From: an uncultured Pseudomonadota bacterium
Lineage (GTDB): Bacteria; Pseudomonadota; Alphaproteobacteria; Rs-D84
NCBI GenBank assembly: GCA_902776515.1
Contig: CACYQE010000011.1
Span: 1-28,378, forward strand
Direction: 5' to 3'
Length of the DNA stretch: 28,378 nucleotides
In this document: one piece after another, positions 1 to 7,139 of the stretch
How positions within the stretch are numbered: position 1 is the first letter of the stretch
How the letters are laid out: each line of letters starts with the position of its first letter
Translations under genes and position numbers: made by a program
Notes under the pieces: generated by a model
The model's database searches: none
Seen by the model: the letters and a program-made list of their open reading frames with translations, nothing else
What the model was told of the DNA's origin: nothing

Positions 1-342
1 AGGAATTTTTGTAATAGAGTTTATATTGTTTGCCAACACTTGTAATGTCACAGGCTCGCTTAATAAAATAGTGACACCTGTATCAGTTTCATATTCAGCC
101 GGCAAATTATTTTTGTGTTCGGCGACCATAGATTTGTCACCCAACCAAACACCCTCGGACATAGAAACCGTATCACTGCTGTCAACCTTGGCACGTGGAT
201 TTTTTGCCATTTCGAACGCATCATATACATTTATAAAATCCTGATCAACCGCGGCTGCGACCTTGGCCGACTGTTTTTGTGTACAGCCAACAACGGCACA
301 CAAACACATTATCGCGGCAAAAAATTTTATTGTTTTTCTCAT
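1..342 (-). CDS. Type IVb pilus outer-membrane secretin, lipoprotein (PilN-like), N-terminal part only
   Basis: The gene is open to the left window edge, so only 114 N-terminal residues are seen. It starts with a lipoprotein signal peptide ending in the lipobox V17-V18-G19-C20. A soluble region follows that ends in a stretch (TDTGVTILLSEPVTLQVLANN) resembling the start of a secretin N-domain. The start at 342 is set by an AGGAG ribosome binding site about 7 nt upstream. Secretins of the PilN/BfpB family form the outer-membrane pore through which a type IVb pilus leaves the cell. The assignment rests mostly on context: the gene is 26 nt downstream of a TcpQ-domain protein in the same operon, as pilL precedes pilN in R64-type pilus loci. 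The diagnostic C-terminal secretin domain lies outside the window, so another pilus lipoprotein is possible. Confidence 0.6.
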   Translation of the reverse strand, partial: MRKTIKFFAAIMCLCAVVGCTQKQSAKVAAAVDQDFINVYDAFEMAKNPRAKVDSSDTVSMSEGVWLGDKSMVAEHKNNLPAEYETDTGVTILLSEPVTLQVLANNINSITKIP

Positions 343-368
343 CTACGTTCTCCTACGAAACAATGAAC

Positions 369-1409
369 TTACTCTTCGGATGCCGAAACAACCAATACAC
401 GATTTCCCTTATAAAACTTTGCATACGGTGCCGGTGTCGCACGACTAAAATTACGAACAACCGCCGAAGCAACATCCAAAAAACGTCCTTTAAACACAGC
501 ACTTGCCTGAATTGGATATTCCCGAGATGTCGCCCAAACCAAATCCCAACCTTCTTTATCGCACCAAGACTTTAAAACTTCACGCAATGTCTGGCCATTT
601 GCAACAACCCAGGAACGCACCGCATCTTTTGTCGTAACATCAGGTTCCGCATCCGCAGATGGGTCAACCGGGATTTCGGTTATTTCGGTATTTTCTATAC
701 GTTCAACGGTATCAAAGTTATCAAAGCCATTTGTAACAAATGTCTTTCCAACCGGTTCCATACCTTCGGGGCACGCATTTCCATTGTCATCAAACACACC
801 ACCACCCGTAACAATCGCACCACTTGGGGTCTTTTCAACCAAACCATTCTTGGCCAAATAAGAATCATAGCGATCAGCATACTTTGAACAATTACGATGT
901 GAACTGCGTGATACAGATAAAACATTACCACCATCATCTTCTAAAACTTCACGATGCAACAACGGCATTTCAGAACCACGATTGCATTCATCATCAAAGC
1001 CAACAGGAATCTGATTACCATGCAACATATCGGCACCCCCGGACCAACCCGTTCCGGCACGGCCGCCAAAATTAAAGTTGTTTTCAACATACATATCCGA
1101 ACCTATTTTGGAAACAATCTTGATATTTCCATTGTCTGTTTCGGGCGATTGGGCTTTCTTGACACATGCACCCGCACCACATGACACGACAACATCAGCC
1201 TCGGACCCGGCAAGTGGCCATGCCGGCACAGGCATATACGCACCCTCGTCATAATTAACAACATTTTGTTGTTCGTTAACAACCTCGTTAACCTCTTTAT
1301 CTTGAACATAAAACACTTCAGACGTAACAGATTGTGGCAAATCAGTCCCCGCAAAGCAATAGCCAGCGGCCGTTGCAAACATTGCAGCAATAAAAATTTT
1401 GCGAAACAT
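369..1409 (-). CDS. TcpQ/PilL-like type IVb pilus periplasmic protein
   Basis: This 346-residue protein has a Sec signal peptide (MFRKIFIAAMFATAAGYCFA). A long low-complexity, Gly/Asp-rich middle follows, with scattered cysteines. The C-terminal domain (about 265-346) contains SWVVANGQTLREVLKSWCDK and WDLVWATSREYPI, and ends in NRVLVVSA. That pattern matches the TcpQ C-terminal domain of toxin-coregulated-pilus TcpQ and conjugative PilL proteins, which stabilise or dock to the outer-membrane secretin. I chose the ATG at 1409 over the upstream in-frame start at 1484 because it is preceded by AGGAAGGA and begins the signal peptide, and because the -10 box at 1450-1455 lies inside the longer version. 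It is the first gene of a minus-strand operon and is followed by the secretin gene. The middle region is not recognisable and probably fast-evolving. Confidence 0.7.
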   Translation of the reverse strand: MFRKIFIAAMFATAAGYCFAGTDLPQSVTSEVFYVQDKEVNEVVNEQQNVVNYDEGAYMPVPAWPLAGSEADVVVSCGAGACVKKAQSPETDNGNIKIVSKIGSDMYVENNFNFGGRAGTGWSGGADMLHGNQIPVGFDDECNRGSEMPLLHREVLEDDGGNVLSVSRSSHRNCSKYADRYDSYLAKNGLVEKTPSGAIVTGGGVFDDNGNACPEGMEPVGKTFVTNGFDNFDTVERIENTEITEIPVDPSADAEPDVTTKDAVRSWVVANGQTLREVLKSWCDKEGWDLVWATSREYPIQASAVFKGRFLDVASAVVRNFSRATPAPYAKFYKGNRVLVVSASEE

Positions 1410-1449
1410 ATTCCTTCCTTTCCTGGTAAAATTCTGCTTTATATTGCTC

Positions 1450-1478
1450 ATTATAACAATTCGACCGAATCTGTGCAA
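1450..1478 (-). promoter_or_regulatory. Sigma-70 type promoter of the pilus operon
   Basis: On the minus strand TTGCAC (1473-1478) and a perfect TATAAT (1450-1455) are separated by 17 nt. Transcription would start near 1443, giving a leader of about 34 nt before the TcpQ-like gene. This is one of the best promoter matches in the window. Confidence 0.65.
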
Positions 1479-1590
1479 GACCAAAAAACAACTGTTTTAT
1501 TTTGATTGTAAAAAAATTACCAAGATAAAATCGCACGAATCGATAAAAGGTGCTATACTGTTACAGATAACAAAAAAAAGGATGATAATT

Positions 1591-2142
1591 ATGTTTTCTT
1601 TGATTGGGACAATTTGTGTTTGTATAATTACAATTATCTCTTTGATTGAACTGTTTTTTTTAATTAAACAAAAACGTGCATCGGATAAAATAGAACAAAA
1701 TTTATCTTATCAATATAATTTGATTGTAAAAATGCAAAACACATTAAAAAACAAGTCCGCAACAAACGCGGTCGCAGAACACGCCGAAATCATTTACCAA
1801 GATTTGTTACAAAACCTGATTCCTATTCTTGCCGCACTGGACATTATGCCACGTAATACTTCGGAACACCCGTTGTGGCGTGCCCTTGGCGGACTGCTGG
1901 ACGAATATGCGAAAAATCCGTTTGTTATGGAAAAATTACGCCGCTCTATAAAACTGGATGCAGAAATCAGCAGAAATGTATCGAACTATATGAAACGTGC
2001 GGACAATTTATTACAGAACCTTAATGCAACTGAACCAAACGGCATTTTGGCTTCGACATTCTTAAACGGTCTGTTGGGACAATCGCTAACATTTTTTACC
2101 CAGGCTTTTCAATTGGCGACACGCGATACCGAAAGTAAATGA
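1591..2142 (+). CDS. Single-pass membrane protein of unknown function upstream of sufB
   Basis: This protein has 183 residues. A strongly hydrophobic segment (about 2-27, MFSLIGTICVCIITIISLIE) forms an N-terminal membrane anchor. A mostly helical soluble part of about 155 residues follows, rich in Leu, Asn and charged residues, with coiled-coil-like stretches. I do not recognise a family. The start at 1591 is supported by AAAAAAAGGA eight nt upstream. The open frame extends back to 1399, but that extension overlaps the promoter and start of the divergent gene and looks non-coding. Its stop overlaps the sufB start as ATGA, so it is translationally coupled to sufB. A TATACT box at 1554-1559 could be its -10 element, although no good -35 is visible. 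Coupling to sufBC hints at a link to Fe-S cluster assembly, but nothing in the sequence proves it. Confidence 0.75.
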   Translation: MFSLIGTICVCIITIISLIELFFLIKQKRASDKIEQNLSYQYNLIVKMQNTLKNKSATNAVAEHAEIIYQDLLQNLIPILAALDIMPRNTSEHPLWRALGGLLDEYAKNPFVMEKLRRSIKLDAEISRNVSNYMKRADNLLQNLNATEPNGILASTFLNGLLGQSLTFFTQAFQLATRDTESK

Positions 2143-3380
2143 TGAAACTAGATGAAAATCTTGTCCGAAAAATTTCGACCGCACGTAAAGAACCAAAATG
2201 GTTGCTAGAATGGCGACTTGGGGCATTTAGGCATTGGCAAAAAATGTCGGAACCCCACTGGGCGGAAATTGATTATGCACCCATTGATTACAACGCGTTA
2301 AACTATTATAACGAGCAAAAACCAATCGATAACAGCGATTTGAAAGAAACTTACGACAAAATGGGTTTATCCCAAGATGAACAACGTGCATTATTGGGTA
2401 TGGCCACCGATACAGTGATAGACAGTTCTTCTGTTCACACGTCCTATACGGCGGAATTAGCGAAACACGGTATCATATTTTTACCTTTTTCTGATGCAGT
2501 AATTCAATATCCTGATTTGGTAAAAAAATATCTTGGCACAGTTGTTCCACCAACCGATAATTTTTTTGCCGCGTTAAATGCCGCAGTGTTTTCAGATGGA
2601 ACGTTTGTGTATATTCCGCCACACGTAAAATGCCCGATTGATTTGGCCAGTTACTTTCGAATTGAAACCGCCAAAATAGGACAATTTGAAAGAACATTAA
2701 TTATTGCCGACACCGGTTCAGAATTAAGTTATATGGAAGGTTGCAGTGCACCACGCCGTCCAAACCATCAATTGCACAGTGGGGTTGTTGAAATCGTTGT
2801 TAACGACAATGCGTATGTGAAATATGCAACTGTTCAAAATTGGTATGAACAAAAACAAAAAAAAAATGGCGAATACAACCAATATCCATCAACAATACTT
2901 TTCGGCGATGGGTCAGCCAGTGATTTTTATTCATTAACTATCACACGTGATGGGCAACAAAGCGACACCGGAACCAAAATGTTGCATATCGGCAACAATA
3001 CAAAATCAAACATATTATCGCACGGTGTGGCACTGGATTGGTCGCGTCAAACATTTCGCAGTTTGGTTCAATTTAATGGTCAAGATTCAAAGAATGTTTC
3101 AAAATGCGACACACGTTTAATCGGAAATCGTGCAACCGCAAACGCATTACCAGAAATTGTTTACAATAACGCCAGTAACGTTCAAACCCACGAAGCGGCA
3201 ACCGGTGCGATTGACAAGGAACAGTTATTATACCTGACACAATCAGGATTAGATACTGATGCGGCAACCGCGTTAATTATAGGCTCTATGGCAACCCCTA
3301 TTCTTTCACGATTACCGATGGAATTTTTAGTAGAATCAAAACAATTAATAGAAATGGCGTTGACATCAAACAAAGGATAA
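2139..3380 (+). CDS. sufB: Fe-S cluster scaffold protein SufB, internally shortened
   Basis: SufB with SufC and normally SufD forms the cytosolic scaffold on which Fe-S clusters are assembled. This 413-residue protein has clear SufB signatures: EPKWLLEWRLGAFRHW near residues 18-33, GQFERTLIIAD (181-191), VQNWYEQ (232-238), GQQSDTGTKMLHIG (272-285) and MEFLVESKQL near the end. C323 in VSKCDTRLIG and E352 in THEAATGA match the E. coli cluster-site residues Cys405 and Glu434. SufB usually has about 480-500 residues. Roughly 30 residues are missing between N247 and Q248: the block that normally runs from YNFVTKR to TWKYPSCIL and contains Cys254 of E. coli SufB. No frameshift is visible there. The start may be 2139 or the next ATG at 2142. 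The gene overlaps its upstream neighbour by ATGA and lies 3 nt before sufC. A divergent SufB/SufD-like paralogue is the alternative reading. Confidence 0.9.
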   Translation: MMKLDENLVRKISTARKEPKWLLEWRLGAFRHWQKMSEPHWAEIDYAPIDYNALNYYNEQKPIDNSDLKETYDKMGLSQDEQRALLGMATDTVIDSSSVHTSYTAELAKHGIIFLPFSDAVIQYPDLVKKYLGTVVPPTDNFFAALNAAVFSDGTFVYIPPHVKCPIDLASYFRIETAKIGQFERTLIIADTGSELSYMEGCSAPRRPNHQLHSGVVEIVVNDNAYVKYATVQNWYEQKQKKNGEYNQYPSTILFGDGSASDFYSLTITRDGQQSDTGTKMLHIGNNTKSNILSHGVALDWSRQTFRSLVQFNGQDSKNVSKCDTRLIGNRATANALPEIVYNNASNVQTHEAATGAIDKEQLLYLTQSGLDTDAATALIIGSMATPILSRLPMEFLVESKQLIEMALTSNKG

Positions 3381-3383
3381 AAA

Positions 3384-4064
3384 ATGATTTTAGAAGTAAA
3401 AAATCTTTCTGTTTCATTGGATGGTAAAAAATTACTTGATGGGATAAATATGTCGGTTGAATCCGGTGAACGCCATTTATTATCTGGACACAATGGATGC
3501 GGGAAATCAACATTGGTTAACACCATCGCAGGAAACCCGGCATATACAATTGATTGCGGAAAAATAATTTTTGATGGTCGTGATATAACAAATGAAAACG
3601 CAACCACACGTTCGTTGATGGGCATATTTATTGGCGCCCAAAACGTTCCAGAAATACCAGGCTTAACAATCATAAGTTTTCTTAAACACTCTATCGCGGC
3701 CCACCACCGTTTTCAAACAGGCAAAGATTTATCAATGGGTGAATTTTTGGAACGATTGGAAAAAGCACAAACATTGTTAAACATACCAAAAGATTGGTTA
3801 AACAGATGTGTAAACGTTGGCTTTTCTGGGGGGGAACGCAAACGTTTAATGTTGTTACGATTGGTGTTAACCGCACCGAAACTTGCCTTGCTGGATGAAC
3901 CTGATTCTGGGGCGGATGCGAATGTTCAACACCAAATCGCAGAAACAATGAAGACTATGACCGACACAACATTTGTGTTCATTAGTCATCAACCAACATT
4001 TACAGAAAATGTTGGACCCACAAACACAACTACTTTATCCCAAGGCAAAGTTGTGATAAAATAA
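3384..4064 (+). CDS. sufC: Fe-S assembly ATPase SufC
   Basis: SufC is the ABC-type ATPase that drives conformational change in the SufBCD scaffold. This 226-residue protein has a Walker A GHNGCGKST (35-43), a Q-loop region ending EIPG with Q86, the ABC signature FSGGERKR (147-154), Walker B LALLDEP (167-173) and a D-loop SGAD. The H-loop histidine is H202 in ISHQP. The EIPG stretch after the Q-loop and the DEPDSGAD string are typical of SufC (family consensus DEIDSGLD), apart from the Pro in DEP. It is about 20 residues shorter than E. coli SufC, with a compact tail. A good AAAGGA ribosome binding site lies across the end of sufB. No sufD follows, which is unusual for this operon. Confidence 0.92.
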   Translation: MILEVKNLSVSLDGKKLLDGINMSVESGERHLLSGHNGCGKSTLVNTIAGNPAYTIDCGKIIFDGRDITNENATTRSLMGIFIGAQNVPEIPGLTIISFLKHSIAAHHRFQTGKDLSMGEFLERLEKAQTLLNIPKDWLNRCVNVGFSGGERKRLMLLRLVLTAPKLALLDEPDSGADANVQHQIAETMKTMTDTTFVFISHQPTFTENVGPTNTTTLSQGKVVIK

Positions 4065-4091
4065 CAATAATATAACCAAGGGGATGATACG

Positions 4092-5123
4092 ATGAACGGA
4101 TTGATTTTATTTGCGGGTCTGATTTTTGTTTTATGGTTGGGCAGTTCTATATTCATTCCTTTGTTGATTGCTACATTTGTCTGGTATTTAATAAATGCTA
4201 TTGCAACATATTACCGTAAACTGTTGCCACGTGCGGAAAATAAAAAATGGTTAGCAATTTCTTTTAATCTGATATCAAAAATATTTGCCGTTGCAACATT
4301 TTGTGGATTGATATATTTATTTATAACACGTGTTCACCCAATGTTTTCTGAATTACTGGCCGTGATGCCTGATATACAATCCAGTTTGGATTCTTTGTGG
4401 CGTTACATATCAATGAAAATTGGATTCAACTTCACACTGGATACATTACCAAGTATAAACACCATTGTGGCAAACGTTGGGTCATCTGTTGCCAAGATTG
4501 CCACATCAATGGGGATGATATTGGTTTACATATTATTTATGTTTATTGAACAAAGTACTTTTCACAAAAAATTTGCAGCCCTGTTCCCAAACAAAAACCA
4601 AAATAAAAAAATGCGATATATATTAAATAGTATTGACGAAAATATGAAAAAATATCTGTTTATGAAAACGTTGGTTTCGGGAATAACCGGTCTTTTATCA
4701 TACATGTGGTTGCACGTATTGGGATTAGAGTTTGCTGGGATTTGGGCTTTTGGAATATTCCTGTTAAGCTACATTCCAACAATCGGTGCGATTATCAGTT
4801 GTGCATTACCAATCGTATTTTCATTAGTAACCAGCACAACAATCAATCAAACAATACTTATATCTGTTGGCTTGGTCGCCTTACAGATTGTTTTTGGTAA
4901 CATATTGGAACCAAAATTAACGGGTAAAACGTTAAACCTGTCAACATTGGCTATACTTATAAACCTGGTCTTTTGGGGTTTAATATGGGGCGTTGCCGGT
5001 ATGTTTTTCAGTGTTCCATTATTGGTGGCAACGTTTATTATCACCGCCCAGTTTGATTCAACACGTTGGATTGCTGTGCTGTTGTCTGCTGACGGCAAAA
5101 TCCCGGACAAGGAAGAAGATTAA
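4092..5123 (+). CDS. AI-2E family transporter (PerM/TqsA-type permease)
   Basis: This 343-residue integral membrane protein has about eight hydrophobic segments. Two or three lie in the first 75 residues, a soluble loop occupies about 85-135, and a dense C-terminal membrane block runs over about 195-330. The string SYIPTIGAIIS, the NILEPKLTGKTLNLS block and the following WGLIWGVAGMFFSVPLL match the conserved C-terminal half of AI-2E/PerM permeases. Substrates vary across this family: signalling molecule export and Na+/H+ antiport have both been reported. The specific cargo cannot be inferred here. Its AAGGGGATGA ribosome binding site sits 27 nt after sufC, so it is probably co-transcribed with sufBC. 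The gene ends just before a strong terminator. Confidence 0.88.
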   Translation: MNGLILFAGLIFVLWLGSSIFIPLLIATFVWYLINAIATYYRKLLPRAENKKWLAISFNLISKIFAVATFCGLIYLFITRVHPMFSELLAVMPDIQSSLDSLWRYISMKIGFNFTLDTLPSINTIVANVGSSVAKIATSMGMILVYILFMFIEQSTFHKKFAALFPNKNQNKKMRYILNSIDENMKKYLFMKTLVSGITGLLSYMWLHVLGLEFAGIWAFGIFLLSYIPTIGAIISCALPIVFSLVTSTTINQTILISVGLVALQIVFGNILEPKLTGKTLNLSTLAILINLVFWGLIWGVAGMFFSVPLLVATFIITAQFDSTRWIAVLLSADGKIPDKEED

Positions 5124-5153
5124 CGATTTATATTTGATAAATTTGTAATCAAT

Positions 5154-5181
5154 AAAAAAACACCCGACTGGGTGTTTTTTT
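5154..5181. terminator. Bidirectional rho-independent terminator
   Basis: An A-run, the inverted repeat CACCC-GACT-GGGTG and a T-run lie between the convergent sufBC-permease unit and the minus-strand lipoprotein gene. A-tract and T-tract flank both sides, so it can stop transcription from either direction. Confidence 0.85.
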
Positions 5182-5197
5182 CTTTGACACAAAACCA

Positions 5198-5752
5198 TTA
5201 AAAAACCATGGTTGGCTGCAACCTGCCCCAGGCTGCTTTATACCCACCATCGCGAACCAAAACAATTTTTGCATTATTCAAATCATTCCAATTGATATTA
5301 GGAACATCAAAAGTCTTGGTCAAACGACCCGGGGTATCAATAGATAATATTGGTAAATTGATATTCATACATTTTGTATCGCAACAGTTTTTACTTGAAC
5401 ACGCGGCACATTTATATATTTTTACTGTGTAATCTTTGCCTGGACGTAAATCAGTTAAATCAACCATCATCTTAATCCCATTTTCCGCAGCAACGAACTT
5501 TATACAGCCCATTTCAGATTTTTCACCACGACCATTTTTAGTATACATTTTTGCTTTCATAATTCCTGATTCCGCCATTTCGGCTGTCATGGTTTCGGTC
5601 ATTTCAACCATAACCATTTCTTGGTCTTGATTTGTGTGATGTCTGTGATGTTTTGCGTGACGGGGGGCGGTATCATCTGCACACCCAGTCAATAATGCCA
5701 CAGCACCCATTGCCAAAGTAAATGTTGTTAATTTTTTAAGTAGTGTTTTCAT
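5198..5752 (-). CDS. Lipoprotein with degenerate Cu/Zn-SOD-like domain and His/Met/Cys-rich segments
   Basis: This protein has 184 residues. A lipoprotein signal peptide ends at the lipobox L21-T22-G23-C24. A His-rich patch follows (H32, H35, H36, H38, H39), then a Met-rich stretch (about 46-69). The remainder reads like a Cu/Zn superoxide dismutase fold: GIKMMVDLTDLRPGKDYTV (92-110) corresponds to the strand before the usual HGFHIHE ligands. LPILSIDTPGRLTKTFDVPN (133-152) and DLNNAKIVLVRDGG (157-170) correspond to the late SodC strands. The histidine ligands are absent, and a cysteine cluster (C115, C118, C123, C124, C128) sits where the metal loop should be. I infer a periplasmic, membrane-anchored metal-binding protein (perhaps copper) rather than an active dismutase. 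The ribosome binding site is AAGGAG and a TATAAT lies at 5782-5787. The SodC relationship is my reading of the pattern and is moderate at best. Confidence 0.7.
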   Translation of the reverse strand: MKTLLKKLTTFTLAMGAVALLTGCADDTAPRHAKHHRHHTNQDQEMVMVEMTETMTAEMAESGIMKAKMYTKNGRGEKSEMGCIKFVAAENGIKMMVDLTDLRPGKDYTVKIYKCAACSSKNCCDTKCMNINLPILSIDTPGRLTKTFDVPNINWNDLNNAKIVLVRDGGYKAAWGRLQPTMVF

Positions 5753-5829
5753 TTTTTTCTCCTTTTGAATGTTACGAACAAATTATATTTCACTTGTTTT
5801 TAAATTTCGTCAGGTATGATTGCCTAATG

Positions 5830-5850
5830 AAAACCCCGGAATTACCGGGG
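5830..5850 (-). terminator. Rho-independent terminator of the outer-membrane protein gene
   Basis: The stem CCCCGG/CCGGGG (5834-5839 with 5845-5850) has a 5-nt loop. It is followed on the minus strand by TTTT, 27 nt beyond the stop of the gene at 5877-6485. Confidence 0.75.
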
Positions 5851-5876
5851 CCAAATAAAGGAATCGTTTTTCTGTT

Positions 5877-6485
5877 TTAGAACATATACCTAATACCGAC
5901 ATCGCCACCAAAATTGTGGAAGCCTGAATTCAAATCAGCATAAGTATAGCGTAATGCCATATCAACAGCGAATGCTTTCCAATCAAATGTTATACCCATT
6001 GTTCCCATTGCGGAAAATCTATCTTGGTCGTGTTTGTGTTTTCCTACATTCGGAACATCACGAGAAACTTCTGCAAACGCAAGTCCGGCACCCAAACCAA
6101 CGAATGGACGAATCATTTTGAAATTTCCCAAATCCATATATGCATTCATCAACAACGTTTGTAATTTTGTTTTGATTTCTACATCTTTGATATCGCGAAA
6201 ATCTTTTGATTCTTTCATTTTTGTAAACAAAGACCATTCAACTTCGGTTCTGGCTGTATCGAACATTTCTAAACCAAGTGCGACACGACCGTGCATTTCT
6301 TCATCGTTCATACTTTTCTTTTTATCATTAAAAGAATAGTTCAAATTTGTGTAACCTGCCCCGACACGCAGTGCCAAATACGGGTTCCACATGTCGCTGT
6401 TGTTTTGTTGATATTCGTGATGTTGACCGGCCATGGCTGGGCATGCAATTAATGCCGCCAAAGCAGGAATAGCTATTTTTTTCAT
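5877..6485 (-). CDS. Opacity-type outer-membrane beta-barrel protein
   Basis: This protein has 202 residues with a signal peptide ending PAMA followed by GQHHEY. The mature part shows alternating hydrophobic strands typical of an eight-stranded porin-like barrel: LALRVGAGYTNLNYSF near the start, AYMDLGNFKMIRPFVGLGAGLAFAEVS in the middle, FAVDMALRYTYADL and a final GGDVGIRYMF. The terminal Phe is the usual recognition signal for the BAM complex. Such OmpA/Opa-like small barrels are surface proteins of pathogens and commensals, and no enzymatic role is visible. I chose the start at 6485, after AAAGGAGAAAAA, over an in-frame start at 6554, because the signal peptide begins there. It lies divergently upstream of tRNA-Lys and has its own terminator. 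Confidence 0.85.
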   Translation of the reverse strand: MKKIAIPALAALIACPAMAGQHHEYQQNNSDMWNPYLALRVGAGYTNLNYSFNDKKKSMNDEEMHGRVALGLEMFDTARTEVEWSLFTKMKESKDFRDIKDVEIKTKLQTLLMNAYMDLGNFKMIRPFVGLGAGLAFAEVSRDVPNVGKHKHDQDRFSAMGTMGITFDWKAFAVDMALRYTYADLNSGFHNFGGDVGIRYMF

Positions 6486-6616
6486 TTTTTCTCCTTTTGT
6501 TTTCTGGGTAAACGCACCCATTTCAACAAAAATATGATAACACGCCAACACCAAACTTTATATAGGTATGGATACCTTATTTCATACATGGAAAAGCGAA
6601 ACCTTCTGATAAAAAC

Positions 6617-6644
6617 TTGCATTTTATAAAAAAAGATATATAAT
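6617..6644 (+). promoter_or_regulatory. Promoter of tRNA-Lys
   Basis: TTGCAT (6617-6622) and a perfect TATAAT (6639-6644) are separated by 16 nt. The predicted start near 6651 is about 20 nt before the mature tRNA 5' end. Confidence 0.7.
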
Positions 6645-6671
6645 CCCCTGGTCTTAATGTAAGTGACCCAT

Positions 6672-6747
6672 GGGTGCATAGCTCAGTTGGTAGAGCAACT
6701 GACTCTTAATCAGTGGGTCTGGGGTTCGAGTCCCCATGCGCCCACCA
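6672..6747 (+). tRNA. tRNA-Lys (anticodon CTT)
   Basis: The gene folds as a full cloverleaf. The acceptor stem GGGTGCA pairs with TGCGCCC, and the D arm contains AGCTCAGTTGGTAGAGC. The anticodon stem ACTGA/TCAGT encloses the loop CTCTTAA with anticodon CTT at 6705-6707. The T arm has GGTTCGAGTCC, and discriminator A plus an encoded CCA close the gene. It reads AAG codons. Its 3' end is duplicated downstream at 6894-6912, which marks it as a likely integration target in the past. Confidence 0.97.
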
Positions 6748-6833
6748 GAATTTAAACCGACTTTATGTCGGTTTTAATTTTGGTCTGGAAACATTGGACG
6801 AGAACCCCAGAAACAATGGGGTTCGAACCGCAG
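6729..6833 (+). repeat. Direct repeat copy A: tRNA-Lys 3' end plus flank
   Basis: This segment of about 105 nt begins with the last 19 nt of tRNA-Lys and covers the terminator hairpin plus a second hairpin (GAACCCCA/TGGGGTTC, 6802-6809 with 6817-6824). It recurs almost unchanged, without gaps, at 6894-6998. The 165-nt offset makes it a tandem duplication with a unique spacer of about 60 nt. Confidence 0.9.
6754..6780 (+). terminator. Terminator of tRNA-Lys
   Basis: The stem AAACCGAC/GTCGGTTT (6754-6761 with 6767-6774) with loop TTTAT runs into a T-rich stretch. A second copy 165 nt downstream keeps the stem using G-T wobbles. Confidence 0.75.
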
Positions 6834-6893
6834 CAAAAAGGCAGACGTATGTATGCCGGTTTGCTAACAGCAAATTTTGCAAGGTGGTGAAAC

Positions 6894-6998
6894 AGTCCCC
6901 ATGCACCCACCAGAAAATTAGCTGACTTTATGTCGGTTTTAATTTTGGTCTAGAAACATTGGACAAGAACCCCAGAAATAATGGGGTTCGAACCGCAA
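6894..6998 (+). repeat. Direct repeat copy B: tRNA-Lys 3' end remnant plus flank
   Basis: This is the second copy of the repeat at 6729-6833, with a handful of substitutions, including one in the tRNA part (CACCCACCA instead of CGCCCACCA). It has no anticodon arm or 5' half, so it is a tRNA 3'-end remnant such as integrases leave at att sites. The spacer between copies (6834-6893) holds no gene I can recognise. Confidence 0.85.
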
Positions 6999-7000
6999 CC

Positions 7001-7114
7001 GAGGCCGCTGGTACCGTCTATTACAAATCAAAACAAGATATTGGTATAGGTGCTGATGCAGGTAAAGTCGAACGCGAATGGGAATTCCAAGGTGCATACG
7101 GTTTGAAAAAATAA
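7001..7114 (+). pseudogene. Orphan C-terminal coding remnant next to the tRNA-Lys repeat
   Basis: Immediately after repeat copy B a frame with coding character reads EAAGTVYYKSKQDIGIGADA and then GKVEREWEFQGAYGLKK before a TAA at 7112-7114. No start codon with a ribosome binding site lies upstream in frame; the frame simply emerges from the repeat. A strong terminator follows at 7140-7168. It looks like the 3' end of a gene truncated when the flanking repeat was formed, such as the last gene of an excised or decayed integrated element. I cannot assign the parent protein. Confidence 0.45.
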
Positions 7115-7139
7115 TATTTCTTGGGATTAAAAAGCACAA

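Noticed and set aside
3182..3673. 163-residue minus-strand frame opposite sufB-sufC
   Set aside because: Strong homology of sufB and sufC on the plus strand accounts for this sequence.
6894..6912. Second tRNA gene at repeat copy B
   Set aside because: Only the 3' acceptor strand and CCA are present; D arm, anticodon arm and 5' acceptor strand are missing.
6713..6925. 70-residue plus-strand frame spanning the tRNA 3' end and repeat copy A
   Set aside because: It starts inside the tRNA, is made of repeat sequence and hairpins, and has no ribosome binding site.
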